Translations under genes and position numbers: made by a program
From: Pyrocephalus nanus
Lineage: Eukaryota; Chordata; Aves; Passeriformes; Tyrannidae
Length of the DNA stretch: 64,000 nucleotides
Assembly (NCBI GenBank): GCA_038380795.1
Contig: CM076270.1
Coordinates: 22,894,001-22,958,000, forward strand
Reading direction: 5' to 3'
Notes under the pieces: model-generated
Told to the model about the DNA's origin: nothing
The model's database searches: none
What the model saw: the letters and a program-made list of their open reading frames with translations, nothing else
Shown here: in pieces, positions 23,501 to 38,500 of the stretch
How positions within the stretch are numbered: position 1 is the first letter of the stretch
Layout of the letters: the number at the start of each line of letters is the position of its first letter

Positions 23501-26500
23501 CTTCTGGAACTCATGGATTAAAATGTCTTCAAGCATATGTTATCATTTGCTTCCTTTCTCTATGTGGTGCCACTGAGAGGAATTCTTGGCTTCCAGATCG
23601 CAGATAGGGAATGTTTAATTGGCAATAATGGGAGTGAAGGAGTTAGCACGAGAACTTTGCCTCTAGCTCCTTTAAATGTTAAATTTTAATTAATGCATTA
23701 ATTACTTTTTAAGTTGACAGAAGCTAAACGAGGTTTCATCTCTGATATGGTTAATGCCACTTGGTATTTTCACATTGATCACATTCAGGCTTACAGTAGC
23801 CTCTGGGATCTTCAAGTCCTATCATCAGTCCTCTTCCGAGGTGCATGCGTGGGAGAAGATGCATTGGGAACAAAAGTGGGAAGTGGCAAGGCTTCACTTG
23901 AAAGGGAGTCTGTAGCAGCTGTGCCCTGGCCTGGCTCTGTGCACAGAAGAAGTGTTACATCTTTCCTTTCCCCCTCTGTGCTGCCCTTCTGATTCCTGCT
24001 GCTCTTGAAATCTGGCCGTATGAACCTCGTCTCTGCCACCACTGCCTGCCTTCCCTGAAAGATCAACTGCTAATGTGGCTCAAAGCATTGTCAGCTGCAT
24101 CCCAGGCACCCTCAGGATCTGGAGGGAATAGCAGGATCTGTGGCCTATCTTTGTGTAAATGGTGTGTGTGTGTCCCCACCCACCACACACTTTAATCTGT
24201 CTAACACAAGTCTGGGGTTTTTTTTATGTATGCAAACTCCCACTCATCTCAAACTGCCATGGGGTCTTTGCTTTCAGCTTCGTTTTTCCCCATGTTCCAA
24301 ATTCCATCCTTCACAGGTGTGATGTGATCTTAAAGATGAGTTTGATTCCTACCTGGGGAACCTCGTAATCGGCCTGAAGGTTTCCTGATGCTAATCCACT
24401 CAGCAGGACTATTTCGTTTTCCTTTGGTGGCTGCACGTTCATCGAACTGATGAGTTTAGGGAGGTTTGGTGAGACGCTGATCAACTTCTGTGGGATGAAA
24501 GACAGATTTTGCAGTCAGGTAATGAAGTCTGAGTTGCACAGTTGTATTTGGGAATATTAAAATGAAATACCACTTATGTGCACCCCTTTAGAAAGCTTAC
24601 GTGGAAGTGATGCTTCAACTAGATTAAGGATGGAACTTGCAGCATTAAAATGCATATTCTTTCTTTTGAGACACCAGACCAGACATTAGAAATTTCTGCA
24701 CAAGTGTCCAGCAGGACAATCTGCCATCCCTGACACTGTCACGTGCTGAATGGCTTGACTGGGTTTGTGAATCTAAAAGCTTCCTGGTACAAGCGAGTTC
24801 CTGAGAGACTGAAACGCTGTCTCTGTTACGGTCTGAAATGCAAAAGCTTCGTTAGGTGTGGTGATGAGAGCAGGGCAAATCTTCCTGTTTTCCTCCAGGC
24901 TTATGACCTTTCATTTGTAACCACACAGTCACTTCCTACATGTTACGTTTTTGCTGAAGGTAAAAGCAGTGACAGTCACAGCATCACTGATTTTATGTAA
25001 CACGTGAGATTTGTGCTGCCATACAGGTGGGAGCCAGCGCCCAGCCCGTGCAGGGGAAATCTGTGCCCCTTTGTGCACAAAGGCCAGGACAAAAGGAGAG
25101 TGCCTGAGAGAGCAGTTCCCCCTGCCAGGGATCTCTGTGTGCTTGCTCTAAGAACACAAAATCGAGGCTGGCCCCTTACAGAGGGAGCAGAGTAAATACC
25201 ACCTCCATTCTAGGCACTAACAGAGCCCATGTGTCAGTGCACAACACATGGCAAAGAGAGTTAGGGAGTGCAGATCTTGGGCACCCAGCCATGGGCTTTG
25301 CTTCACGTCTTCCTTTTCGTCTTGAAAATATTAAGCTTGCCATACTGCTATTTTTCCTTAGAGTGAATTAGACACAATAAAACTTTCTGGCTTAGAAAAG
25401 CTAATTCAATATTAGAGAACAGTTCACTTTTCAGTAGTCTGATCACATGAGACTAAGCATTTTTGTTTGACATAACTAAATTCAGTCCTTCAATTCAGTT
25501 TGACATTTTACTGTCGTACAAAAAAGTTCTCATCCTTTTCTTTTTTTTCAAATTATAACCTTTCTGTTATCACACAGATTTTCCTACATATCTCTACTTT
25601 TCTACTGCCTAAATTGCTACATTTTATCAGATTTCTTAGGTAGGAAATGATGGCATTTTATATATCTTCAGTTCTTTACCTTTTGTTCAGAATTAAAAAA
25701 AAAAAGTCTGAAAACATGATTATTTTACACTAAAACCTCTTCCCTCAATTTAACTCATTCCAAGGTTCGGTGGGTAATGCAAAATCCTAACAGTACCTAT
25801 TAGTAAATAAACTGCCAGTTAGAACATGGTTAAATATTTCATGTGAACAAGTTATGCTAAAATCTTCAAAATTCTTCTAAGAAATGCTTTCATGACACCA
25901 GTGTGTTTTATGAAATTCATCTCCAGTCAGTGGTAATTTACACAAACTGCCTGTTATACACAAAAAATGTGATGAAAATAAAGGGTAGCTGCACAAAGCT
26001 AATTTCAGATGGCTTTTACAGATATCTGGTCCTAAGACTTGAGGGAGAAACTTGTGGTATTTCCTCAAGACCCGCTACAGCTTTTGTTCCTCAACAAACA
26101 CTGTAAACAACAATAAAACCACTGCTTAATAGAAAACAACCAGTGCTTCTAGGGATTCAGTAAAGTAAACCCTCTCAAGCTGTTGTGCACAGCTAACGTG
26201 CTGATTCAACACAAAAGTCATTTGCTGCAAGATGCTGCATTTATTTTTTGACAGCTGAATTTTCACAGGTCCAGGATGCAGAAAACAGCACAGAAAAAAA
26301 CTAACTGGTCGTGCTAGCAGATGACTTGCAGGAGGCATCAAGGTCCCAGCACTGGTTGTTCTCCTCTGAGCTAAAAGTGGTTTCAGCAAACTGACTGGAA
26401 TGCTCTAATCGAGGAACTCCCTGGGTTACTGCCAGGAGATCCTACCTTTGTTCACTCACTAAGTGTCTTTATTATTATTTTTTAAAAATCCCTTTTTTCC

Positions 26501-29500
26501 CTACTCTCAAAATCTTCGGTTAAACAGATAAAAATGTCTTTAGTTCTAGATAAATATCTTATCTAGACCCCTCCTAAAGACCACATAATCATACTCTCTG
26601 GAGTTTGAGTAAGACTGCTGAGCTGAACAAGACCTAAATGAGTAAAAGATTTTCAAAGGCTTTTAGGCAATAGGACAGAGAGACACCAGAAATTCTTTCT
26701 ATGCAGTATTATGCCAATTTAAAAAATTGGATGTATGACACATCCATGTTCACTTCTCTGATAAAACCAAGGCTGAGCAAGAAATCTACTCCTATAACTG
26801 CTGTGATTTCACAGAGTGCATCAATCCATTATGTATTTCCGGGATGGGAGCAAGAAAAGGTTTATAACATGGTTCAGTGTTGAGATAGTTTCAGAATCCT
26901 CATGCATTGCTCTATTAGGGATTAAAAATCTAGGGCTGGCTTTGATTTGTTCACAGAATTTTAATCTGGGTTTTTACTGCAGAGTTCTGGCACACCCAGA
27001 TCAACGGTGAGTGTTTTTATGACCTAAACAGTTACCTGTTTCACTTGCTCATCGCTGCAATCATCTCTGTTGGCATCTAAATTCACAAAACAAACCTGTA
27101 ATAAGAGAGAAAAAGAAAGAGTACCTTATGAAATGGTATTAGAGTGGCAGCAACCCTTTTAAAGTCCTTTTCTAGCCTTGTAGCTGAATATGTGAAGCCT
27201 TTCAAGGCTGAAAGGTGAGCAAAGAGAGCAGCAGAGTAGATATCAAGAAAGGAGAAAAAAAGGAATAGAAGTAAGAGTCATGACTCTGTCTGCTCTAACA
27301 ATCAGCCTGCCTGATGAACGAGCAAATGTTGCCAATAAACTGTAATACACAGGATATTAGAAAAGGTAATGTTAAAAATGCATTTGACTGTATATCAAAT
27401 AAATTCTTCATGTCTTTTTCAATGGCTTCTTTTTCCTTTCAGGCACTTGTTGCTAAATGTTTCATAAGTGCAATTGTGAGTTGCTTTTTTGAGTTTTTCT
27501 GCACACCACACAAATATTGGAGTATTTTTCCTAATTTTCCAGAATTTCTAAGTAGAAAACCTTATGAAAATACATTTTTTTGAACTTTTATTTGTAAGCC
27601 AGGATGCAACCAGAAGTGTTCAACAGTGCTAATCAGGTACTATTATAGGTTGCAGAACTGCTTAGTAAGTGTGTGATTTACCAGAAGGTACTGCTTTTAG
27701 TGACAAATTTTTCTGCCCTTTCTTTGATCATTATGATTTCCAGTGACCATTAAATGTTCTGAAGACTTTGACTATATGCTGACTGGAAGGCTGTTTTCTA
27801 ATCAGAAAATCCCTCCTCCAGCTCTACTTCTGAATTAGAAGCAGGGACCCTAAAGCTATGAAGTTTATGAGAGTTTGGTGTTGTCTTGTCTTGATTTAAA
27901 CCAAAACCTAACCTGAATTCAAGGCTCAGTTAAAGCCAACACCTGATTCCAAATAAACTGCAGATTCAGAATCTGACTGAAAAGAGCTGAATGATTTCTG
28001 TGCTTTGTTTCTTTCCCCAGCAAAGACTCAATGCTTCTTATCCTAATTTTATGTAAATATCCCCTAGAAAATAAAAATGCTCTAAATGATCCTTTTCCCA
28101 AACATCCTTGTGTTAGGCATCCTGTTGTGTGCCTGCTTTTACCCCAAGACAACCCTGATTTCAGTTTATATATGCACATACCATATGTACAGATTATGGC
28201 CATCTGCAGTAACAGCCAGCACAGCAGATGGAAAGATCCAGCCAGTACTCCCGTTGTACATCAAAAAAAAAAAAAAAACAACACTGAGAAAGAAAGCTTT
28301 TTGCCCTTTTAAATAGTTTAATGGCATCTTTATGTGAACTTACAAACGTATTTTCCAACCCTTTTACGATTTCAGCAAAAATATTTCTGTGCCTGATAAT
28401 GACAACAATCAGGTGTCATCTGGTGAACTTTTAAGAAATGGTTATAAAAATGTCTGAGCTATAAAGCATTAAAAATACCCTCTAGCAACACAATGTGGTG
28501 GTTATGTAATGCCTTAAACACGTTGCAGTTTAATCATGCAGGCAAAAATTTTTCTTACTTCTTCCACGGGGTTTTCACGTGTAGGCATTTCACATTCATC
28601 AGCAACAGTTTGTTCCTGAGGAGCTTTGTTTCCAAGCTCCCGTGCCAGAGTGGTTAAGGTCTAGTTCTGTACTGGATTTGGGGTGACACCAGTGACACCA
28701 ACCACCACCCTAAAGACGTGGCCCTTCTGAGCAGCCAGAACAGAATCTTTGGTTCGTGTGGCAGGGATGGCATTATGACAGTACCAGGCAGGTTGTCATC
28801 ACTAATCTGCTGAGCTTTCATCCTGAAAAAGTCTTTACTTTCCAGGATCATATAAAAAACAAATAGAGAAACTTTGGGTTTTTTTTCTTGTTTCTTCTTC
28901 CCTATTTTTGCATGGTAATTTCTGTGACTGGTAAGAGGTGTATGGGGAAAATTCTTTCAAGTCCTGAAATCTGTTCTTCAGCTGGTGTAGAAACTATGCA
29001 GACACCTCACTCCTTAAAAGAACTATATATTATGTTTGGGTTTTTTTTTAATATTACAATATATATACTGTATATATGGAATATTTTACTTGCTAAAAGC
29101 TAACAGTCTTCTCACTTAGGAAGAGTAAAGCAATTTCACTTTTCTTTTCAGAGTGCAAATACTGCCAAACAGCTGAATGACAAGCAAAAAAATACATGAT
29201 TGTCTGTATTTTCCTTATTGCTTTCACTTTAGCTTGTGTTAAACAAGGTTGGTATTACTGGCATTTTGAATATTCTTTAGATAAAAGAGTACACTGATGG
29301 GAGGAAAGAACACTATCTCAGAGACACAACACTAACAGCAGTAATTTTTTTAAAAACGTGTGTTTTTCTGAAGTGTCTATTCTAGGCTGAAGTCTTTCTG
29401 CTCTGTACTATTCCCCCCAGACAAGAATTCTTTCTTCTGTTTGTTTTAAGAAGTGCTGATGCTTCTCTCTGCTGTCTGTGTCGATGTGTGACAGCAGGGA

Positions 29501-32500
29501 AAGGCTTTTCCTTTGTGCTGTGAAATATGGCTTTTGGTGAAATTAAAGTAAGCCCTAGCTTGTGGATTTTTTATCAAACTAGCATTTCTCTTAATTAAGA
29601 AGAAAATATGTTTGCTCTTCAATCCTCTTCTGTGTCAAAATACTAAATCAGCAGAGATGTCTGAAGGCTGGGCTCACCCTGCCCCAGCTTTAGAGAACAG
29701 AAACAGCTTTGATATGTTCAGTCCCTTTTCTCCTGCGAAGCCTGAGTTCTTCCAGCTTCCCTTTAGGGAAGAGATCGAACTGAAAATCTACTCTGTCCCT
29801 CCCTCTCACTGGGATAATAAGCTGTGCCTTGCACCTTACTGATACAAATACTCTGGTAAATGAAATGAGAGCCACAGTCCTGTGTTCTGTGCTGTGAAGG
29901 GCCGTGGTCAACATTTTCCTAAAGTGCCTGCAAGGGGTGGGCTTTTCCCTCCCCTCCATAAAATCAAACACATGTGCATTATATGCCACCCTCCCCCCAA
30001 AATTTCAATATCTGTTTTAAAAGAAAGGAATTTAAACTGAAGAGACAAGAGTCAAAAATTAGAACTATATACAGATGGCTTGTGCAACCTTAATTTTACC
30101 TCACATGCCCACATTTATGCAACACAGGAACAGCGAACAGGAAGCCTGCAAAAAGGGGCAAGATTATGAAGAGTCATAGCACCGTGTATCTGCCTTTTTC
30201 TAACATTTGAGCCCATGACTTTGTAATTTAAAGGGTATTCTTAAAGGTGTTTTCTTTGTTTCCAATCCGTGAGTTGGTGGGTTACAAGCACGCAGTTAAA
30301 GACAGTATCAAAATGGTGGCAGGACTGTATCCAGGTGACACAAATCACTTCATCCTTGTCACTGCACCACTCTATCCATCCAGATGATCCCCAGCTTTGC
30401 CCTGGTGTCACTAGCAGGTTGGGTTTGGTGCCACATACCTCAGCATTGGCTAAATTTACGTGTTTGGATGTGCAGGAGAATTGTGTAGAACTCTCCCTGT
30501 TCTGTGATGTCTTGGTTGGTATGTCAGAATGTAAATGCTGTCTGGAAACTGAGTTTATAGAGTCTTTCTATCCCAGCTCTGTGCTGTTTTTTCTTCTCCC
30601 ATCCTCTCCTGTCACATCTCCAAGTCAATTTAGACATGCTAGGTGCCAACTCAGAGAGTCCAGGAGAGAGTTAGAGGGGAAAACCGGTTTGAGACTGCAC
30701 TGTAATCTGCCCATAAAACTCATGTTTAATTTCCTGCAAACAGAAAGGAGAAAGGTAATTTTCAATCTCTCCCCAAGAGAGATGTCAGGAGAAAGTAATT
30801 CTGAGCAGGCAGTTCCTGGGTGCCAAGTCAAAGCAGTTTAAATACCTAAGCCTAAGGACATGTGGGATACAACTGTGTGACATAGGAAGGTAAGGGATTG
30901 CTAAGCCTAGGGCTGAAGGTAGTTTTATAAACACAACCAGCCAAAGCTGTGTCAGGGCTATGTCCTCTCTCTCCTGGTTCGGGTGATGCAGGGATGAAGC
31001 TCTCCCAGGATGGCTTTTTAAATTACCACCCATCTGACTGTGCTTTGTTTGCATCTCACCTTGCTCCCTGTGCCCAGTGTGAGTGATGTGCATCTTGCAC
31101 CCATGCAGTGATGTTCTGATTATTTAGCATTAGCCTTTGAAATGCTAAAGGCTTGGCATTTTCCTTCCCTGTTGTTTCCCCTCCGTATTTTGGGCAGGTA
31201 TTGTTTGTTCTCAGGGCGTGTATTGTTTCTTATACACTATCCTAAACACTTTATCCTCTGAAGATACAGTTTGTGAAGAGGGTGATCGAATTTGACATCA
31301 GCTGTGATTGCTATGACAGTTGTTTTAAGGACTTAATGGAATCTCTGACCTCAATAATTTCTGCTCTTAGCAATAATTCTGTGATAAGACGGCAGTTTTG
31401 GAATTCTGAGCATATTTTCATCCTCATTTCATCTGTGCAAAAGCAGGAAAAACAATACAGTTGCTCTAAAGTTTTATTAGACCTAAGTCTGAGCCTCCTG
31501 GCTTTAGAAAGATAGTTTAGATGCCCATAATTTCCCCACAGCACAGTAACAGAATATAGCTGCTCCAAGGCATCACTCTCTGGAATGGTGACTATTTCAT
31601 AGCTGCATGACGGGCTCCCTTAGGAGCTGAAGTCAGCAAAAGCCCCAGGAAAAATACTTTTACTCTGTGTTTCTGAGCCAAAGCAAACTGTAACCCACAG
31701 GAAAAAAAAAATATCAAAGGGGTGGCACCGTGCCAGATGTTGTCCAGAAATTTGCTGTGAGCTTTGTCTCTTTGAAAATGACCAGAAACACTGACATATT
31801 TTTGACTTGTATTAGAAAGGCATAAAATAACTTTTCCGTCAGATTCTAGCAATACAGCCAGTCTGCATGACAAGAGCATTTTTTTTTTTGATGGTTAACA
31901 AAATGCTGATCTGCAAAACCCCCCACAGAACCTTGCATTTATTTTCACTTGATTTATTTATGCTAATGGGATGGCTAAATTAGAAGTCTTGACTTCTTGT
32001 AATATATAGATATATATGTGTGTGTGTGTGTATATACATATCCTGTCTGTAAGGACCCCTAGTCATTGACCTCTCTGTTCTTTAAACTTGTGATTTCTTG
32101 AAGCTTGTAATCCCAAGGGAATTTCAAATATATTTTATGTTTTAGGGTTTTTTTGTTTGTTTGTTTGTTTTTTTTTTTTTTTTTATTTTTTTTTAAGAAA
32201 AAAAATCACAGCTGTGAAATGATGATTTCTAAATAAACATTCTAAAAGGACACATAAGATTACCCATTAACTAATAACAAAACAGACTACCTAATAATTT
32301 TGGAGAGCCTGGGAATTTTTTTAGCACCTAGGTTTGGTAGGACTTGTGTGAAAGGAGGCTGAGTGCAAATTTTTTTGGAAGTTTGGGGCTTCGGTCATTT
32401 CTCCACACTTACTAAGAGGAAAATTTCACAGCAGACACTTTGAGGTCGGTGTGGCTGCAACTCTCAGTGTAATTTTTACCAAATAATCCTGATTCACGTG

Positions 32501-35500
32501 CTGAAAAGAATCTTTTCGCTGTGACTCAGGTTTGGGAGGGTAGAAGTCTCTCTACTTTGCATCTTCAGAAATTTGGGTGAATCCCCTGCATTTGATGGGT
32601 ATTTTGTTATCAGTGATTCTGTGACTGCCCCAGTGAATGTGCACACGCTGGGTGGAAAACTTCCTTCCTAGAAATGACTTTGCATCCATCAAGGCCAAAA
32701 GCAATACCCAGCTTGATATTTCTACCCTTTGCTGGTCTCTCATTACCATTACAAAGTTCATTTTTTTCCTCTGTTACCATTTTAATTTATAGACTGGTGT
32801 CAAAAGGAGTTCTTACTGCAGAATGAATAGAAAATATTATCATTTGTGCAAGACTACAGAGTTAATCCACATTTCTGTAAAACCTTATGTGCCTGCATCA
32901 ATCTTCTTTAATTTTTTTTTTTGATAGGCCTTATTATGATTATTTATTTTCTTTCTTTCTGTACCCATTTAAATGTCAAGTAGAATCTCAGAGAACTAGA
33001 TAATATAACTGTGACAGTTAGCAAAGCTGAGAAATCTGATTTCAAGGCCAGTCCAAATATAACAATGATAAATATAAACCAATAAACCATAATTGATAGC
33101 ATCATTTATCTTTCTTCAAGTTAATCTTGACTTTTCCCATTTCCTGCATTTGGACATTGTCGGTATGGAAAAATTATGGTTCCATCAGACTATTGCAGGA
33201 GATGATATTTTAAAGGAGGATTTGTTCCTGAGCGCAATAATAAGTGCATGTTCTTTGAAATCAGTTTGTGGGTTGTTCAAAAGCAAGTCCTGCACCTCAT
33301 CCTTTTCCTGACCCCTTTATCTCCTGCTCAGCAGGGCAGGCTCATGCCTGTCACCCAAATATCAGCATAGTCTGGAACAATAGATCAGTGACCAGGCTAC
33401 TCCAGAAAGACAAAGATAAAACTGCATAAAATGACACTTTCAAATTTTGGACACTTCCAGGGAAAACATTTCATAGAAGTTCTTGAAACTTTCAGTTGCC
33501 AAAATACCGTGAATTTTTAACCCTTGTGGTTGACTACAGGACACACTCAGCTAAATAACTGCACCAAAGAACATAAAATATTTAATGGTTTGGAAAAACA
33601 AGCCATTTAACAATGAAACCAAGGTGAAAGACTGAGTCCCTACAGCCCCAAATTCTGATTGCCTTGGCAGTCTTTGCCCAGGCTAGCCTTGGTAAGCCAA
33701 GAAATGTAACTGCCTGTAGTCTGCAAAGCCAAACAGATGAATTCTTTAATCCTATAAGCAACTGAAGCGGGAAATTATTACGATGTTTGATTTACGGAGA
33801 GGAGAACACTGATGGAGCATTACTAAGTGAATGCTCAGATTTCTGGGGCAGTTGAGTGTTTGCTACTGGTTTTTTTAAAAACACACCTAGATGGTTTCAC
33901 TTGGTACAGCCTTGCTCTAAACTACTATAAAAATCAATTATTTTTCTCAAAGACATTTGTATGTCATGTAGAAGCAAAAAAACAAGATTAAAGCGTTTTA
34001 AGTCCTTAAATCCATTCTGCTTATCTATGCATGTCAAACTGTTCTGTGGTGCTCTACAGGATTTTTTTCAGCACTTGAGAAAGATGAGGAAGTAAATGCT
34101 GCTAAGCCTAATTAAAAAAATGCAAATGATTTCGCTAGACAAAGATGTCAAGTGAAAATATTCCTTAGCAGTGACTATGAGAGAATGGTGGGATGCAAGT
34201 TCCAGCTGCTCCAGCTCTCTGTGGTGTCTGAATGAGCAGATATTACCAAAGCATTAGTGTGTCTATCAGCTGGACAGAAAGAGTAAATTGGGAATTACAC
34301 ATCTAGATCTGAGGTGTTAGATCAGAATCTAAAACAGCAATATCTAGAACAGTGTATTTGGTTTGTTTGTTTGTTTGTTTTTTAAACTGAGCTGGTTTCT
34401 TTCTTACTTGCCTCTACAATATGTTCCCCCTCATTTCCTTTTAAAGTATGTTGGTGTGCATAATAGTTCAGATCATGTATCTCATTTTTGTGCTGTTTTT
34501 CACATTGAAGGGCAGGTCTGCTGTGTCTTGCTGCCCCTTGGGCTTAGGTGCCTTTGTCCTAGACTACAGGAGCAGAATAAACCTCTCCTGATAAATCTCT
34601 CAGCAAAGCCTTCTGTGAAAGGATTTCAGGACTGGATCCAATGGATCAAAACCTGTTGTCTCTAGATTGAGAACAGGCCCCTTTTCTCCTCTGGTTAGAG
34701 ACATCCTTCTGTAGTAAAAACACACAATTCTGTTGATTCTCTTGCTTTTGGGAGAATGGGGTAAGAACTAAGGAAGGAAAACAGGTCTGGTGATGGAGTT
34801 TGACTGAGCTCAGTCATATGATAAATATCCGTCAATATAGACATTAAGAATGAAAGTCAAGATTGTAAACCCTAACTGATCTGGATAAATTCCTCAAGTC
34901 TTCCTTCCCCTCACCAAGCCTATCCTGGCTCCAGTGCTTCTTCTTGCTTCTTGGGCCATAAAATTAATTTTTTTAAACCAAGACCATTGTGTTTTCTCCA
35001 CTTGAAAAGGAATGTTTCACCCTTCCTTTCACAGTATTTTCATTCAGTACACAAAAGATCCAGCTACAGCTAACCACTGGTACAAGTAACAGAAATTACA
35101 GCTTTGTAATGGACACAGTTTGGTGAAAGTGTTTTTACCTCCATGCACTTTATTGTCAATGTCTGCTAATCACCCTCTAGAAATCTCTTGATTAACCTTA
35201 GGTACAAATAAATAAATCCACTCCTGTGACTGAACCAGTTCGTTCTTCAGAGATTTTTTTTCTCACATAAACCAAACTTTTAGAACCTACTAGTTAGTGG
35301 TTTCCACTGCAATTCAGAAGATTTAGAACTGAGTTCACAATCCATGGCATAGCCTCTAAATTCAGCAATTCACAGTCTCTAAACACAGCCTTAAATCTAC
35401 TAACCTAAATTACTTCAGCTACATAAAAGCCAATGAAGATAAGGGAGAAACTGGCGGGAAAACAACAAACCCAGAAAAGGCAGTGCCAGGCTTGTGGATT

Positions 35501-38500
35501 ATCCCAGAGGGCAGTGATGCCCAGCGCTCTGTGCATCCCCTTTTAACAGCAGGCTTCAAACAAAAGGCTAATTACCCAGCTTCACCAGCTCAGCTGTTCA
35601 CTGAGGGCTTTTTTCATGTTGTGCCTCACCAACCTCTCCTTTCATCATTTCTGACTCAAGTGCCATAATAGTAAAGACAACATATGGTTGCCAGTGATGG
35701 CTTCAGTAATTTTAAACTAGACCTTTTGGGAGTGACCTCTGTGCCTGCTGAAGGAGACTTGCATAGCATCTGTCTGCTCATGCATGCTCTACAAATTGCA
35801 GGGCAGCTCTGCCCCAGCTGTTAGACAGGTTATAAATAGGTAGAGCTCTGAAGCAGCAAGATTACTTAAAAACAGAGAAACAGTGCAGGTTCTTCTGCTT
35901 CTGAATTGTTCTGGAAAACAGCTGGTTTTCTGATTGGCCATGTGAGTGCTGGGATTAGGAAAGCCTGCTTAGCTATGTGTTAACATCCTAAGGTTAACTT
36001 TTCAGCATGTTGAGGAGTAAGCTCTGGCTGCCACTTTCCCCTCAGCTTATGAAAGTATGGCTCTGTCTGGTTCCTCTATTTTATAGGGAAGGTTTCAGTT
36101 CACACACTCTCTGCTGGTACACTTAAAATTTCCCAGTTTCATCTGTGTTCATAAAACCTGTAGGAACTCTATCTCTGGAACCTCTGGCCTATTGTCGAAT
36201 TAGGTAGATATCATCCAGCAAGGTCAAAAGTTATGTCTTGACTGGAAATGAAAATCTAATCTCCAGTACACAAAATGGGAGCTTTCAGCAGCACGTCAGG
36301 CACATCAGATGCCAGATCCTGCAGACTGCAGAGGAGTCACAGGAACGCTGGGCAGAAGCACCAGCTCCTCCTTCTCCCACCATCAGCACTGGTGGCGACA
36401 CAGTCTGCCTGCTGATCAGAGCTACCCACCTTCCAGCCTTCTTTGTTCTTCTCACCTGCCTCCCACAGACCATCAGGCTTAAAATTTGGCTTGAGAAAAG
36501 CTGAAGCCCAACGCTCAGCTTCTGCTGATGGAACCTGTTGCTTTGGGAAGTTGTTTGAGGTGGCTCTGTCGAGGCAGTTGGACCCCTCTTGCCTTTCCAT
36601 TTAAGCCTCTCAGAGCCATGGGGGGAGGCTCCCTTGCCAAATGTGTCCCTGAAAGAAACGTTCCCGTAGATCCATCTGCTTTTGCATAAATAGGGGATTA
36701 CTTTGGTTTTGTTCTCTCTTTCTCTCTGCCTATTTTTAGAGGACTGCTTTGTTTTGGCATCCACTAAAAAAAAAAAAAAAAAATAAAAAGTGTCCTTTAC
36801 AATACCACCATTTCAGATCCCACAAATTTTTTGAAAATGAGATCATGAATCACCATGCCTACCGTGCTTGCAGAACATGTTGTTCAGTAACATTAAAAAG
36901 ATTCTTCAAGTCAGTTAAATTGACATCTTAAATATATGCTCTCAAAACCCTAAATGCCACTGCATAATTAGAAAGAAAGCCTTAAATGAACTTTGAAATT
37001 TCCCCCCCCACACACTTCTTGATTTGCACTCCCCTCAACGTTGAATTTCCTTTTTCAGTTGAGCGTGGAATTATTTCTGTTGGTAAACAGGCAACCAGAA
37101 ACTCTAATTATGCATCTTTACTGAAGCTGCAATCCTAAGTATTCTCTTGATTCTCTAAAAAATAAACTAATTTAAATCTAATTCAGCTAGTTTGTCAAAC
37201 CATTTTTATTCACACATACCCACAGCTGATTTGGGACAACGTTTTGCCTAACTACATGTAGTTTTTGACAGATTTAGCTCTTGCCCCAGTTGAGGTAAAG
37301 ATTAGTAATTTCCTCTCACAGAGGTCTTTAAGCACTTTGGGGGGGGGGGGGAATGGGGAAAGGATTTAGGGTGTATGTTGTAGGGACAGCTGAAGTGGAT
37401 ATTTCAGTTCAAAGGGCAGGTGAACACACCCTTTGTTCACCTGTAGTGAGGTACCAGTGACAGTGGAAGTTAAAAGTCCATGCTAAGGCCAAAAGCTAAG
37501 CAGAAGGACTTCCAACCCTGGCATGTTGAAGTTCTCACTGTCATGGGACTTCTGTGTTTATCTGCATAACAACCAAGTGCTCATTTTTCTTCCTGGGAGC
37601 TCTGGTGCCACAGCAGCAGCAGCCTGGATTTGGAACAGAGGAAATCAGAACTGCCTGGGGCAGACACTTTCTGCACTCACCCGGGCCCACTCACAAATTT
37701 TTCAGCTATTTAAAGATAGAACTGTGCAGCCACACACACACACACACACTAATGAAGAGGAAACAAGGATTATCTGGAGCAGGAGTGTGTGCACGTGGCT
37801 TTCTTGTGCACGGTTTCAGAATGCCTAAAGTGTCATCTTCATTCAGCTCCACTCTGGTTTTACAGGGTGATGCTTTGAAACGCCCTCATGCAGAGCAGTG
37901 AGGCTTAAGACATCTTCACTATAAAGCTTGCAAAGGGACAGACACATTCCTGGGATTTCTGGGAGAGAAAGATCCCAACTGTTTACAAACCACTAGCTGA
38001 AATGTGTGGGTTTCAGGCAGTATTCTTTAGAGTGTTCTACCACCTTTTTTTTTTTTTTTTTTTTTTTTAAATCATTACTCTTATTTTGCCTCCTATTGCT
38101 CCACATCTGGGAAGTTTTGGGAAGCAGGCAGGACTTTGTTTCTTGCCTTGCTATCAGATTAGCGTGCTGTCTTGGGATGGAAGAAAGTAACCTGGTAATT
38201 CCCCAGTGTTTCCCTTCCCTGAGCAAGGGGATAAATGCCTACTAAGAAGGATGTGTTACAAGGATTGAAATTTCCTTTTTGTATAGATCTGAATATTACA
38301 AGAAATAAGGAAACTGAAAATTACCAGTTGTCTCTTTTCTTTTTCAGATATTTGTTTTTAGATTCCAGTTTCCTTTCTGCTCCTGACTAAATTTTGGTGA
38401 ATTATTTTCCCTGCCATTGGCTCTCATACTTCTTTTTGGAGTCATTTGAAGTTATAACTAATATGCACAGTGCAAATTTTTAGTAGACAGGAGACTTGGA

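Larger units (their letters stand above)
21615..24352 (-). other. SPHKAP: SPHKAP intron 5
   Basis: 2.7 kb. It contains a CR1 3' fragment ending at 23341 and an AT-rich palindrome at 23687-23704. The rest appears unique. Confidence 0.85.

Noticed and set aside
36238..36764. Overlapping open frames on both strands (up to 159 codons) in SPHKAP intron 3
   Set aside because: Low-complexity, basic composition with no family resemblance, no splice context and no conserved motif; best explained by a GC-richer stretch with few stops.
37523..37901. Two overlapping plus-strand frames of 101 and 115 codons
   Set aside because: They run through the CA microsatellite (threonine-histidine repeats) and have no recognisable domain.
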